DNA of 64,000 bases, from assembly GCF_037975245.1 (NCBI RefSeq), contig NC_092574.1:14884713-14948712 (forward strand). The letters run 5' to 3'. The notes under the pieces are model-generated. The model did no database searches and was not told the DNA's origin. It was given only the letters and a program-made list of their open reading frames with translations. Shown here piece after piece: positions 26,619-40,382 of the stretch; the stretch's first letter is position 1, and each line of letters opens with the position of its first letter. This DNA comes from Apostichopus japonicus. Its lineage: Eukaryota; Echinodermata; Holothuroidea; Aspidochirotida; Stichopodidae. A program made the translations under genes and the position numbers.

Positions 26619-26644
26619 ATATATATATATATTTATATATAAAG
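26584..26644 (+). repeat. (TA)n microsatellite
   Basis: TA repeat interrupted once by GTGTG. Confidence 0.9.
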
Positions 26645-27387
26645 ATATACCACAGTAATTAGACTAAAGACACTTCTTCTCCACATACGTCAATAATCTC
26701 TGAAATTTGGACTATGAAACGCTTGAAATCGATTAATGTGACTCGATGTTTCATGAAAAGAAGACGGAAAGTATCATCGTGTTTCATGGAAGGGGGGAAG
26801 TCAAGGATGAAGAAGAACATATAGTTTGAAAATATGAAAATGAGACATTTATCGCCATGGTAACGCAGTAGGTCTTTCTGGTTGACAGAAATCAGAATAC
26901 TTTCTCTATTTAAAAAAATTAAAGCCATTGATCGATCCTTTTAACAAGTCAAACATATTTCAAATATTGTCAGATATATTATTTCATAAGTATAAAAGTA
27001 ATGGTATGGATTCATTAATGGAAAATCAGTATAAATCATGTGACATTGATGCGTTACTAATGTAAGACATGTTTTACTGAGCAGGGAAAAAATCAGTCAA
27101 AAATCAATAAGAATATATATTTGTTCTAACCTCATTAGACACCCGTTTTGTGATGGAGGAGACACCCGCCTATGGGTAACGTCCTGGTACCAGGGAGTTC
27201 CATAACAGCTCCCTGCTAGAACTGTGATGTATTTTATTCAGCTCAGAATAAGGTCACGTGATGATGTAACGTATGAAATTAGCTTTATATACTGTAAGCC
27301 AGAGACGTCGGATCACCATACGACAAGCATCTAAAATTACTTAATATTTTATGAGTAGAATTTACAAATATTTACTATCATATCATT

Positions 27388-27388
<1 letters not shown>
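26645..27388. other. Nothing coding; one small hairpin
   Basis: CAGGGAG and CTCCCTG near 27191-27216 form a 7-bp stem with an 11-base loop. No gene is seen. Confidence 0.45.

Positions 27389-27425
<37 letters not shown>
27389..27425 (+). repeat. (TA)n microsatellite
   Basis: About 37 bases of TA. Confidence 0.9.
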
Positions 27426-27428
<3 letters not shown>

Positions 27429-30400
27429 TATATGAATATGTGTGTAATATTATTTAAAAAAAATCTTTAGAAGAACTTTTTGCGGAAACGATTAAATAAG
27501 TTTTGTAATTCTGTTATCTCCTTTTGCATAAAACAAAGCTGCATGAAGTAAATATAACAGTAGCATGTATATAATATTTATTATATGATAATCCTTTAAG
27601 AGAGTTTTGTTTTTTGCTTGAAATAAATAAATGAAATATAGAATGAATAAAAATGTTCTCCTCTCTTCGCGTGCTATAGTTGAGCCAAACGACAAACTTA
27701 CTTGCTGTTACAAACAGTCGTTCAATATTAAATATGTTATCAGCGTCATCATCATTACTCCCTCGTATAATATCAGAAATAAGGGCTTATTGATCATTTC
27801 ATATCATCCTTTTAAAAATAAACCAAATTATTATTAAAAGAATATATAGACTCAACAAAAAAATGGACAATTTTGTCGTATTTTTGTCATTTCTTGTCGT
27901 GCTTAACGAGGCAAAATTATTATTTCGTGCCCTAGAAACAAACAATGACGCCCCATTAAAGAAGACGGATGGTTTCACGAAGAAGAGAAAGCTGAAGAAA
28001 TGATCTAATTAGACAATAGATCGAATGATATTCGCATATCCTTTAGAAACCCCTTTTGAGTTTTATTATAAGATGGCATGCATCGGTGACGTCATATATG
28101 CAGATTAGGCAGTTCTTAAAGGAGACTTAATTTCCGAAGTGCATGATTTTTTTTTTTTAATCTTTTCTCTCTTTTTTTGTCCTCATTGCTTCCATTGCTT
28201 CGTAAACAGCTGTTTTGTTCTTGTTCTTGTTGTTTGTTTATTTTTATACTCTGGTGACACAATTTCCCAGAACATTAAGTTAATTTGCATAATGGATCGG
28301 AACAGTGGATATGATTTACGTATACATTGATATTTTACCTAGTTGCATCGTGCACGCTCGCTTTTTCTCGTTTTTTCCCTTTTTCGTTTTATAATTACTA
28401 CTGATTCGAAGGCATATTCGGTGAGATCAACCAGAAACAATAACCGGACTTAATTGCGCATGTCGAAGTTCTCAAGGTTCGTGTCAGTCTGGAAAACTCA
28501 AGGAGTACTTCGGTCTGTCTCTCGATTCTCTTTTATTTCATTTCTCTGATTTTGTTTCTGTTTTTAACAACAACAGCATTTGCATGTAACATATACTTGG
28601 GTCGTACATTAGAATAACATAATTATGAAAGGAAGGGTTCTAGCAAGCCTTCGTACGTAAAGGTATGCTGCATTGGCCCCAAATATGCTAGATTTATGTT
28701 TTTATTACAACCTTCGAGGAAATTGTCCTCACTGGGACATTCAGTCATCTTGTGTGTTCCTTAAAAATGTCTGAGAACAATTTGGAGAGTAAAGACCTCA
28801 CATAAAGTACTTTTTGAAAAACTTCTAGCAACTAAAGCATGCTATAATTTCGGGCCTATACAGACTACCTTTTAGCAAAGTAGAAAAATCCTATAAAGCA
28901 AAATAATGAAGGAAACAACAATAGCAACAACATCTTCAACAACAACAAAGACACACACAACACCTAACAATAAAACAATAATGATGTAATAACATTAAAA
29001 TAAAGGTTACCATGCATAGTATAATTTTAAAGTTGAAATTTGTATGACTCTGTGGGAACGGCACGAAAGCCGAAACCGAGCTGACCTGATGTATATTTTC
29101 AGTTGGGATTTAGCTTATCAACTAGCTAATCATAATGCATAGATTCAAGAACAACAACAGCTACATAGGTTACTATTTGTCAGGCCTATACTGCATGTCT
29201 CACCTTACTGTAATGTATACACTTCTAGGATATGACTACTCCAGTTTGCGCAGTTCAACTTCGTCTCTATAATTATAGTGCACTAGGTAAATAACCTGGA
29301 AATCAAGTGATATATGATGTAGGCTCATTTTCTCACTTCGTATCAAAGGGATCTGTTACAGCTCAGTGTCGCTACATACTTGATTTTCCTCATTAGGAAT
29401 ATTGTTCTGCAGTATGATATAAATTGTATATTGTATAAATGCAATTAAAATAAGGATAACCCAATATGATTCTCTCTTCTACATCATATATCTCTTTAGT
29501 AACACTATCGCTTCCTGGCATAACACTCAAAATGAAATATCTTAACTGTAAAAAATAAAATCGTAAGAAGTATATGCAGGAGTCATGATTCTAGCGCCTT
29601 TGGCGACGTACAAAACCCTTTGGTCTTGGCAGTTCTTATCGTGAAACTGCTTTGCCCTTTCTCTAAGGCGGAGACCAATGTATTTTTTTTTACATTCGTA
29701 ATATAGCTGTAGTTCATTAGAGGAAACATTTTAGAAGCGTGTTTTAATTTGACCAGTTCAATTTATAGATTTCCTGCAATTTAACAGAGATTACTGTAAA
29801 ATTGCAACCAACATGTAGGACAACCGGCATTTTAAAAACTGGTAAAATAATCCATCTAACTTAAATACGAGAGTACAACCTTCTCAAAATGAGCCTGATA
29901 TATATTTTTTTGACAAACTATATACAGCACATTATATTTCATGTTCCCTTGTTGTAATGCTAGCTACTAAAGACGTATCTTACCAAGAGCTAAATCCACA
30001 ATACAATCTGTCCACCTTTTGCTTTCAAATATTTAAAAACAACTTGTGACGACCTATTTCAAAATATGGACTTATCAGTCATCTTTCAATTTTCTGAGTT
30101 GAAATACATATTCACTCCGCAAATATTTAAGGCCAAATTATTGGCTATAATGCCAAATTTTACTAATCTATATCAAACTTAGTATGGAAATAACACTTGG
30201 TCAGATGGTATTACCGCTTTGTCTCTCTCTTTCTCTTACCGCCCCGTGCCACACCCATCCTTATCCCCTTACCCTCCCCTATATTGCCATAATGCCATTT
30301 AACATGATATGTGTATTATGTAAGTATATTTGAGATTGGAAATTGGAAATTTTCATGTCACGTCTACGCACTATATATTATGTTAGGAATTTCCCTATTG

Positions 30401-31182
30401 GGTATAAGTGTTAAGCACTAAAATGACAAGTGCCGTTTCCAATGGATAAACCATGAATGGCAAGTAATGTAAAGATAAAGACAAATGATAAATTTACCTT
30501 TGAATCTGATCATCAAGGTATTGGGAACCGCGAATCTTGAGATGGCCCCAACGTTACATAGAAGGCCCCTTGAAGTTATACCTCTTAAAGAGCCAACTTT
30601 AATAGCTGTAATATGTCACAGATGTGAAAAAGGTAGATTTACAGAGGCACAGTCAATTAATGTTTTTTTCATTTCGGTATATTAGGTCATAGAATGTCTT
30701 CTGATCGTGGTGACTGTAAAAATACAAAAACAAATCACCAAGTAATTGATAACCCTGCATTTTACTTGTTCGAGTTTTATGTGCGGTTAGTAAGCAAATC
30801 ATTGAAATTCATCTCACTCTAGACATTTATAGTTTAATTAACGGACTATGTTAAGACCAATGACCAAACGTACTGTGTCGCGTTAAAAGTAAGTTGTTTC
30901 ATTGAAACAAATCTAATGAGCGCCATACGGGTCATAATTCTCATGCTCTTAAATACAGATAGGAGGCTTTTTGTTCTACAATATAACTTTAGGACAAACT
31001 TCTAAGCAAGAGCACATGCTGAATAGCTTCCAACTTCGCTAACTTCATCGCATCCTGTGTATTACCTGGAGAGAGGATGTTTCCAAACTCTGAACAGGGA
31101 TGTGTTTCTTGATGATATACAAGTTGCTCTCTCTCTCTCATACTAGCTCTTCAGCCTTTTTATTAACTGCTCAGGTAACGTT
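27426..31182. other. Long stretch without recognised genes
   Basis: AT-rich, with TGACGTCA at 28087-28094, CAA triplets near 28918-28960, a poly-T near 29685 and CT tracts near 30222 and 31128. No frame has motif or splice support. Confidence 0.5.
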
Positions 31183-31590
31183 AGGCTGCGCTGGTTTGGT
31201 TTGTGTGTGCAGAATGGAGCTAGGACGCCAGAATCCCGAAGAGAAACCTCTATAGACAACTTGTAACTGGCAACACGAGTGTTACACGGCCCGGCAGCTG
31301 CGCTACAAGTATACATGTAGGGGAGGCATGGAAGTCCCCGGATGTCAACACCGTGGCAAAGAAACGCAAAAGATGGGAGCTGTAATCACAAGCGGGAGCG
31401 AAGGAAAGGAGAAGAACTTATACAAAACACGTTTGGAGTAAAGAGAGCCAAACAGGATGCCCACACTCAAGCAAATGACAATGTGTCCAGTAATATACAC
31501 ACGGCCAATGCATTAAAGATGTTCATTCACACAGTGGCCTCTTCAGTCAAAAGAGATGCTGTCATAGATCTGACCCAAGGCGCTTTCTAC
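31183..31590 (+). pseudogene. Non-LTR retrotransposon 3' coding end, frameshifted relic
   Basis: Conceptual translation in three shifting frames gives, in order, RLRWFG (31183-31200), VCRMELGRQNP (from about 31205), LYRQLVTG (about 31249), LRYK with a following Cys (about 31300), DVNTV (31342-31356), and a final Cys/His-rich block with GLFSQKRCCHR (about 31534-31566). This is the order seen downstream of the reverse transcriptase in many animal non-LTR retrotransposons: the LRWxGHVxRM motif, LYGxL, GRPxLRYKD, then a C-terminal finger ending SRIGLxSHxR. At least three frameshifts and several stops show that it is dead. No catalytic YxDD box is present, so only the 3' end survives (5' truncation). 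The clade cannot be assigned from this piece. A 93-codon plus frame and a 134-codon minus frame over it are by-products. Confidence 0.75.
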
Positions 31591-34107
31591 CCATGGTCTA
31601 CACCGAGTGACGGAGGCGTGTAACTTCCAGAGCACAACAACATGTTTACATGTAAAGGCTACTGGTAAACGTTTTACCGTTGACTGCCAACCATGTTTGA
31701 TTTCACATGTCAGGGATTCATGTTTTGAGCATGAGAAATGGTAGATCTTCCTAAGCATATAGTTATATAGCGCGTGCTTAATAGACTGGCTAGTTGTTAA
31801 ACTGCGCAGTGCAGCCCTTACAAACATATGGCAAATAAAACAATAAACAAATGACATGTGTATTGTCCATCTGTTTTGTTGAAATTTCCTACTACAAGAA
31901 ACCATTATATACAAACCTTCCCAAAGATCTATATTTATCTCCGCCATTGTTTTAGATGATTAGGGGTTGGATAAAAACATCTCTTCGATCGTTCAATTTA
32001 GTTTCCCATAATGTGAAGTAGACTATTAAAATCTATAATAACGTATAGACTTAAGGTTTTTTTCTTTTCTTTTCTTGCGTTGAATGAAATGAAACCTTGC
32101 TTTAAAATACTTAACCGTGAAACGATAGGTATGAACATGAAAACTTCTTGGTACATGTTCTACCCCCTCTGACCACCCACCCACACTCACACCCCCACCC
32201 CCACCCGCTTTAATATTCCATTCGTCCATTGGGATCAAATTTGGTTTATTAAGAGTTGCAAAATGCTTGCCATAATACTACTTTGTTAATTGGGGTCATG
32301 CACTTATATGCGAACATAATATGATACTATTTGAGTGAAACAATGATTAAAAACTCGAGCCCACCCTCCAACCCGTCATAGCAAAAATAAAATAAAGTAA
32401 GGAGAAATTAAGAAGAATTCCCAGTTCCCCTTCCCTCAGATATATCCCCTTTGTAATATTTAGCATAAATTACACACAGGACAAACGTTGGTCGATGTTT
32501 AAAGTAATAATAAACAACAAAAACCAGAAGTTGACATTTTCAACTGGGTAGTTAATATTTGTTAAATACTATAACTTTCAAGAATCCTCCCAGGTGGACT
32601 TTAGGGTAGGGAATGGATGGGGTGGAGTTGGTGTTCGTAAGAGTATCCTATAGCTTTCTTTTCAAATACTGTTCACATTTGTTTGAATCATGATTTTATT
32701 ACCTGAATAATCCTATACAATAATGAAGATGTACTTTAAGCTATCTTAATTAGAAAGACGTCATTTTCACCTAAATTATAGTAATAAGTTGGGAATTTTT
32801 CATTCCATGGCCAGATAAAAATACGAAACAGTCATGAGGATGAGAATTATATGCAAAAGTTAAAAAAATGTTTGTAAGCATGGAATTTATATTTTTGATA
32901 ATTAGAAAAACATAATTTTCACCTTCAACAATTACTTCGGAACTATCTTAATATATATATATTTGTGGAGAACTTTAGTCACTTTGCTTTCAGAAATGAG
33001 TGACGCTGCTATGCCTAGTTATTATAACCCTATATGACATGAAATTAGTTATTCAAATGCTGACTTTTTAACATTACATACAAAACAATATTTCTGGAGA
33101 CATGCCCTTGATTCATTTTCACTCTCAGAATCTTCCAACATGCTCGATTCGCTCGAGGTACTATTTCCAATGATGGACATTTTCACTAGAAGACATGATT
33201 AGACTGAAACCCCTCAGACCAGATGCTTAATGTAAGCCAAAGGAGAAAAAAATCAAATCGAACTTCCATCACTTTTCTTTCTTTCTTTATTTTACATACT
33301 TATATTTTTAAATTATTCAACGAAAAAACAATTGCATCGACTCTCTGCACCTTTGGCTCTTGTTTTTCACCGACTTTCCAAAGCCAAAAAAACAAGGGTT
33401 AAGTTTTCTTTAAGATAGGTTATATGAAAAAGAAAAAACAAAGCAATAACTAAAACCTTTCTGCTTTGTGACAGTTCACATAATTTCGACTTGATATATA
33501 GTTAGTTTAAGAATGTGTCTGCTTTTGCTTGTTGTTTTTTGAGACGACTTAAACATCATCACCAAAAGTTAACCAAGGAAATGTTTTCCCCGAGCTTCAT
33601 TAGTCTGATATTAACCATCTGCTTAAGAAGACTTTCAAGGGAAGCTGGCTTTATACTTTACCTTCTTGCCTTACTTTCTTTTCTTCGCAGTCTAAATATG
33701 GCATTTCTCTTCTAAGATTGCAACTTGTTAATGTTTTGACAAGCTGGATGGAGGACACTAGCACTCCAAAGATTGAATAGAACGATGAGTTTGTTGTCTT
33801 AACATCTAACACCCATCAGCTGATGACATTGAAATGAGAAATCTGATGGGGGAAAGTTGAAATTAAGACTCGTTTTGCTGATGGAAAGAGAGCAAACATT
33901 CTATTTGAAGGAAGGCAGACTCATGAGGATGGGGAGGCTTGCCTGTTTTGGCGGACTTTATAGCATTTTGTTAGTTGCACAGTTGTTACCAAGCCAGGCA
34001 ATATTTGCGCAGAACTGGATATTGCCCCTAAAGCTGACAAAATGGTCTTTGTGGTTAGCATCAGATGGCAGCCCTTATTTGGAGTAACTTTCACCCCCTA
34101 ACAGGTG
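31591..34107. other. No recognised gene
   Basis: Contains a C-rich simple tract near 32165-32205 and poly-A/T tracts. The inverted octamers CCCATCAG and CTGATGGG at 33812-33850 form a short hairpin. The frame at 33857-34087 has a hydrophobic patch but no splice or homology support. Confidence 0.45.
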
Positions 34108-34185
34108 AAGGCGAGGTGTAGCGGTTAGAATGTCTGCCCAACAATCATGAGATTACCGGTTCAAGCCCTAGACAGGAACCAGATT
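34108..34185 (+). mobile_element. tRNA-like SINE head, plus strand
   Basis: Box A-like TGTAGCGGTTAGAATG (34117-34132) is followed by box B-like GGTTCAAGCCC (34158-34168) at tRNA spacing. The body is not clear; sequence up to about 34260 includes a local repeat of ATTGCTGCTTTGCA (near 34203 and 34244). It appears unrelated in body to the SINE at 12 kb. A genuine tRNA is unlikely because the acceptor and anticodon stems do not close. Confidence 0.55.
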
Positions 34186-34795
34186 AACTTGATCTATTCA
34201 AAATTGCTGCTTTGCAGTGTTGTTGAGCGGAGTCATTCCTGGATTGCTGCTTTGCAAAATTGGGAACTATAGGCTTTAAGTTATGTGCTGTCAATGCTTC
34301 CGAAACAATTTCGTTCATTACGGCTGTATGCACTGCACTTCCGTCAGTATTTGAGACAATGGTCAAAGGCAGAGGTACACTCTCTCGTCTGTGTAATGGG
34401 GGACCGTTAACTGGTGATCCTGAGGGCAGAAACGGCTGCGACAATTACACATCTGCCTCGTACCACACTGATCCTCATCGAAAATTGAAGGCTTGGTAAA
34501 AGCCGTTGCTCATCCACGATCATCACTTGGATATGGGATCAAAGTGAGCTTCTGTGGGATTTTGGAAACATTTGGAATCGATTCATCGTTTTGTTTGTTC
34601 TGGAGAGATTTTGTGGGACTATAAAGTAGCACTATATGTTTCCAGGGGGTTCCCTATCTTTCACTTGACAGTTAACTATTCTACCGCCATATACAGTGAC
34701 AAATGAAATGCAATATGCGGCTTTAATGATATAGCACAAATCAGGTCAATCAATTGACCTAATTTATATTCTAAATATGCCTCAGAATGTACCAT
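34186..34795. other. Possible SINE body; no gene
   Basis: Overlapping frames of 79 and 86 codons on opposite strands cover 34184-34499, in a segment more GC-rich than its surroundings. It may be the body of the upstream SINE or another dispersed repeat. I cannot recognise a protein. Confidence 0.35.
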
Positions 34796-34929
34796 TCTAG
34801 GGGGGGGGGGGGCCGCTAGACCCCTTACATTGGGCTCGACTTCACCTAACTAAATCAGTAGGGGAATTTGAATCACCCCTCCCCCACTCACACACACACA
34901 CACTTTTCAAATCCTGTGCACGCCACTGG
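34796..34929 (-). repeat. Dispersed repeat end of CCAGTGGCG type, minus strand
   Basis: Read on the minus strand it starts CCAGTGGCGTGCACAGGATT (34910-34929), then a GT tract, GGGGGAGGGG and a poly-C run. A CAGTGGCG start with an AGGATTT and poly-G interior is a common pattern of hAT-like nonautonomous repeats in marine invertebrates. The opposite terminus is not evident. Confidence 0.5.
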
Positions 34930-37458
34930 ACACTTTACTAAGCGAGGTTGATGGAAAGTGGAAAAAAGGATATAAAAACTACTCGGTTGATGATTTTAAA
35001 GATCAATTTAGGCAGCAAAAGTCTCTGTAGATATACTGTTTTTCAAGGTATTTAGTATTCAAAATGTGTTACATTTCTAGAATGCTCATTTGAGTCTTAA
35101 TTGATCATGACATTGGCTCCTTGATGCATATATAAATATTAAATAGAGACACAATCCAAGTGATGTTATTCGTCTATGTGATAGAGATAATGGTCATGGA
35201 AAACTTCCTTAAAAAACTAAAACCAAGTCTGATTCCAGTCAGGAGCTGTCACCGATTCATTGTTTCTTCACACACAAGGGTAAGAGCCTTGATCAATGCT
35301 AAATATGAAATCATCGAGCCTCAAGCGTTTTAATTATTGATGTTTTTTCCTTGTCTATTTACAATGTTCTGTAATAGAGATGGGTTTTGCAAATGTTGAA
35401 TCTTAAGTATTGAACATCTTAACATGACAAAAAGATGTCTTTGGTCTTATAGGGTCAACACTGTCCACAATCTACACCTTGAGCATATGAAGAGAAATAC
35501 AAATAGAAAGTAAAAGGGTTTTGATCCTATTGTCACTATGACATCACAGCTTTACAAAATGACGGCTCCCAGTCACGACTTGTGAGGCAAAGATATCTCC
35601 CAGACGGAGCAAGATATTTTTTAGCTGTTTAGGACCGTTCTTCGTCACACATATCTCTGTAATGTAAGCCACAGATGTTGGCTGAATTAGTGTTCCCTAT
35701 TATAACCAAAGAAAGAAACCAAAGGATTCCAAAATCTCACTAAAGCGATTAAAAGTAAAAACATCTATATACGAGGACGAATACTAGAAACAGGTTAACT
35801 GTGATATAACATAAAAGAGTAGTCGGACTGAATTCCAGGATGGCATGCTCTAAATGGTACAGAATGTTAGTACCTAAGTACATTTGTCTGAGTGTATTGA
35901 CTGGTAGGGTACAGATTTGGAGGACTCGAAGCAGTTCGTATCCATGATGGCTGGGAGGTTTTGGAGGTAGGTATAAACAAATCTTACAGCACTGTCGTCA
36001 CAGTCCATTTTCCATAATCCCCGCCACTTAATCCCCTTCAAGAACTCATCCGAAATGAAGAGACAGGAATGTCTGCTTAAGTGAAATGTTGAATTATAGT
36101 ATTAGCACAAAAAAGGTCAGAGTTAATTAGGTTATATTTGTGTGTAATGAACTTCAATGTTATACATTCACTGTTCTTTTGTTATAGTGCATGGATTTTT
36201 GAATAGAGGAAAGAAGAAAATAAAAGATTGCTTATCATAGAAACAAATTTATTTGAGTTGACTGTAAGTTTGCCACGATTTTGTAGTGCCGAAGTCAGAG
36301 GTGGGGGGGGGGGCGGGGGTCTGAAGGCGCAAATATTGATTGATATCCGTTCTCGTGAGGGGTCTAGACTCTTGGGGGGGGGGAGGGATGTTAAACTTCC
36401 CCGTTGAGAAAGTTTTGTTTGAGTAAGAGAGGTTAGATGCAAAATTGTTCTATCATTTTTCATTATTTTAAGCATACATTTGTTGCGTAGTATAGCTTAA
36501 AATTTTGGCGTGTCATGGTGTTAAATGTATGACGGTTGGGAGAAAGTCTGATTTATTATGTTTGGGGGAAGGGGCAGAGATACAGGAGGGGCACTGGTGG
36601 GCTTGCGGTATTTCTCTCTTATTTGAATTTGAACGTAATTATATACTACCGCCAGATTGTGACCATACTTCGACGCAAAATGATGACGGAGCCATAAAGA
36701 ATTTCCGAAACGAAAACTCATTTTGAATTCATAACCTACGTCATTGAGATAAATGAGTTTTAGTTTATTGGGCTACTTTTAAATATTTTATGAAATGTCC
36801 ATATCAAATAATGTCGTTGTTGAAAATAAACTGCACAGTTCACTAATCAGTAAAGACAACTAAAATGTGTCCTATATTTTTCACAAATCAATGGAAAGAT
36901 TGACACGAAACATCAAAAGTATCCTAATGCCAATTCATCGCGTTTCTTTCAGTTTTCCATTGGAAAACTTTTCAATTATACCTTTTCAACTTTATTATGT
37001 ATGTCCTTCACTTGGAAATGAATACTCATGTATAGGAGCTGACATTTTACCACAGTCACGTGAGCTGTCAACTCGGAGTTTCAAATCGATTCCTTCTTTG
37101 GACTCCAATAACTTATATATTCATATAAAGTATCATTTCCAACGTCCTTGGTAAACTGCATTCATCCATTTATATTTTTTGGGGAAAATAATAACAAGAC
37201 AAAAGCTGTTTCTATTTTTGCAAAATCTCAAACAGATCCTGTTGTCAAAACTATGGTCATATTATTTCCATCTCATTTCATTGTAAATTGTTATAACCTT
37301 GCGATCCAAGATGTTCAAATTTATGAAACGGAACTTGAAGGATGGAACATGTTTCTGCTAAAACAAGAACTTCAATATGTGTCAGGGCCAGATAGGAGAC
37401 TTTTTTTCTTCATATTCTTAGAAGATTTCAAAATCAAAGCGCTTTCTGTGTTTTCGGT
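34930..37458. other. No recognised gene; possible diverged MITE arm
   Basis: At 35540-35640 TGACATCACA and ATATCTCC..ACGGA..AAGATATTT blocks recall the arm of the 12.4 kb foldback element. G-runs lie at 36302-36319 and 36374-36387. The 95- and 117-codon frames at 36867-37501 have no motif and are treated as chance. Confidence 0.4.
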
Positions 37459-37555
37459 CAGGGGTGGATCCATGATCTCATCAAGGAGGGTGTGCGTTTA
37501 GGGAGCTTTCTTGAAGCCGACCCCATGTATGGGGGTACCTCTGGGAACATCCTCT
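37459..37555 (+). repeat. Dispersed repeat end of CAGGGGCGGATCC type
   Basis: Starts CAGGGGTGGATCCATGATCT and shares AGGGTGT, GCCGACCCC and ATGTATGGGGG blocks with 21258-21345. It is likely a fragment of the same hAT-like family. Confidence 0.55.
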
Positions 37556-38629
37556 ACCCAGAAACAAATAAATCAATCATGGTACACTCTGAGGAATAGT
37601 AAAACTATAAATTTGTTCTAAAGAGCTCAAATGAAGATTGTAGAATGATTTGTATTCGATTCTGAAAACATTGATGTCCACATACTTTTTGCATATATAT
37701 TTTAATCTCACATGCCAAAAATAGAAAACAGATTCCTCATATTTTTGACCTAGTACTTTCCTTTCTTCAACTAAAATGAAACGTTGTCTACGGTTAACTT
37801 TAACCGTAATGTTAAGTAGACTATGGCAATTATATGTTTATGTGAGTGCATGGTTAATAATGAGTCATATCTCATCGCTTTTTTTCTCTATATATTTGTT
37901 TTTAGTTTTGACTGTTTTCTTGTTTACGTTAATCGGGTCACTAATTCGAAGAGAGTCCACTTATCAATTCATCGTGTTTTTTGGTTGTTTATGATTCACG
38001 TCATTAGCTTCAAGTTCTTACCCCACCTGAGTTTAATTTTACATTGAATATCAAGTCATACGATAGTGCAAGTTTGTTGAACAAGAGCGTTAACTTACCA
38101 AAACCGTGAACACGCTTTTCATTCTTTGCTATCCGAAGGACTTATGTCAATAGTGTCATGCTGAAATGCACAAGAATGATCTTCTGAAGTGTTTGGAATT
38201 TTAAGAATCATAATTCGAGACCACCAAGGTTTGTTTACAATAATATTATAAACAACAACGTTTAATTAACTACCGATCTGTCAAATATAGTCTGCTAGTC
38301 ATTAAAAACCGCGGCGAAAGCTAGGCAGAGAGAGACACAAAACTAAAACATTTTGCAAGGCAACCAGTAGGACGTAAAATTGTTTTTATCTCCACTTGTC
38401 ATCGGCATCTATGTACTCAATACCGATTTGAAGTCAGCATACATTTACGACCAGTTTTGTAATCATAACAGAATGGATGATGATTTGTACTGTTAACCTG
38501 TTTCTTGTTTTTTTTTTTAATCTACATACAATGGGCGATTCCTTTACTTGAAATAAATACCATTAAAGTAAAGAGCTCATCACATTAAGAAAATGTTCAG
38601 GTAGACGAATGAACCATAGAGAGAGAGAA
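37556..38629. other. Nothing recognised
   Basis: AT-rich, with no supported gene, RNA or element. Confidence 0.5.
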
Positions 38630-38670
38630 GGGGGGGGGGGGGGTAGGGTGGGCGGGGGAGGGGGAGGGGG
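38630..38670 (+). repeat. Strong G-quadruplex-type tract
   Basis: About 14 G followed by TAGGGTGGGC, GGGGGA, GGGGGA and GGGGG gives six or more G runs in 41 bases. It is preceded by a short GA tract. Confidence 0.75.
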
Positions 38671-40382
38671 TTGTTGCTTAGGAATTACATTAGAAATGAT
38701 TTCTACACACAAAACACTTTCTTCCCGTCCTCTTTGAAACGTGCATGTGATTTGTGCATATACTATTAAGCTGGTTTCGAAACACCACAATGATGTATTT
38801 GCAATGACTAATCTAAATAAGATGTATAAATAATCCATCGTTGAAGAATGATCATTCGTCCGTGTACGTCGTTAGACTTGAAACGAGGTGGGTACACGGT
38901 TGGCCCTTGGCTATATTAGACGGAATGAGACATTATTGTCCGCAAAAGTTAAAATGTTCATTTGAGCGAACAGATGTATGTTTGTCCTATATTATGTTTG
39001 TGCTATTCCTGCTCATTTACCTCTTTTTTTTTCAGTATGTGTAGCCTCCCTCTATTGGCGTTCCATCGTAAACCCGTCCCGTACCCCCCCCCCCCCCCCC
39101 ACCTCCGGCCAACTTGCGTTGAAGTACTGCCCATATTTTTGTACTAAATCGTTTTCATAAGAATTATTTTCCTCTTTTTTTTTATTGCGTTACATTTACA
39201 AATTGTGCATATGGCATTTTTTTTTTCTCTGAATGCTTTACTAGAGATTCTACATAAAGTGAGTGTATCATCATATCGTTCTATCGAAGTGACTAATTGC
39301 TACATCAAATGAAGATATCTGAATTATTCTTTAACGGTGTGGAAACTAACGGGTGACGAACACCGTGGGAGGACGAGAATATATACATCGTAAAACATCG
39401 TAAGCGATTGCAATGCCTTTGGAAATAAAAATGCACCTACAAGCTAACGTGTGAGCTCTTCATCCACCACTGGGAGCTCGTCCCTAAATATTCCTCTTCA
39501 ATACAGTGCCCTTTTGTATATACGTCTCTCTAAAGTCACTCTGTGCTTATATGCCGGAATAATCGAAGTTGCTACATATGCATGTCAGCTGGTTTGCTCA
39601 AATTTAATTAACTAAACACTGCAAACCACCAAGGAGGGAAGGAATTAAAAAAAGTAGAACCTGGGATAATGCCTATATCGAGTTGACAACATTACACATA
39701 TGTGTTTAGCTACCGCTATAAATAGCTACAGTTTTCTAACCGTCATCCCGGATCCGAAAAGAGAAGTCGTCCAAAAGGGTATAGGTTCTCAGGGAATTAG
39801 AGAAGAACAAGGAGAAGATGAAGAAGATGACAAAAAAAAAAAAGACTGAAAATTAATCGAAGGGGAGTATATGGGTCACAGCGTTAACGTTACATACGGT
39901 TGAAAGCAATTGAGTGTGAAGTCAGCATGTACACGGAAAATCAAATTCAGATATTCTAAAACGGGGAGAAGAAAGTTTCGCCCGATTAAAGGTGAAGCAT
40001 TTCTCGCAAGACTAATTAGATCATGTTCTTTCTTGTCTGGTATCTTACTTTGAGAAACGTCAGATGAGAATATACATCGCATGTAAAACAGGAAGATAAA
40101 AAAGAGAGAGATGAGATGGTAAATGGATCATCAGACCCTGAATCAATACTTCATCTCTCTCCACCTCTGTCTCTCGCGCCCGTTCTCTCTCTATCCTTCC
40201 TTGCAACCTTCGTAATGTAGAATAGTGATAAAGGCATATTTGTTCGCTTTTAGGTTGATATACAAACTTAACTATGTCAGTATTTGACATTTCAATGTCA
40301 GAGAAGGTGCAACCTCCACCTTTTAAAGTACAATATTCATGAGATTCAGAATTTTAATTATTAACTCCGCATCGTAGTTCAT
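38671..40382. other. No recognised gene; poly-C run
   Basis: Holds a 17-base poly-C run at 39084-39100, poly-T tracts near 39030, 39175 and 39220, and GAA/GAT triplets near 39810-39830. Confidence 0.45.

Noticed and set aside
31543-31947. 134-codon minus-strand frame
   Set aside because: It runs antisense across the end of the LINE relic, has no recognisable motif, and has composition like other chance frames.
33812-33850. CTGATGA..GAAA between CCCATCAG and CTGATGGG, resembling a hammerhead
   Set aside because: The stem II position has only three pairs and an extra base before GAAA, and no cleavage triplet or stem I partner is placed correctly.
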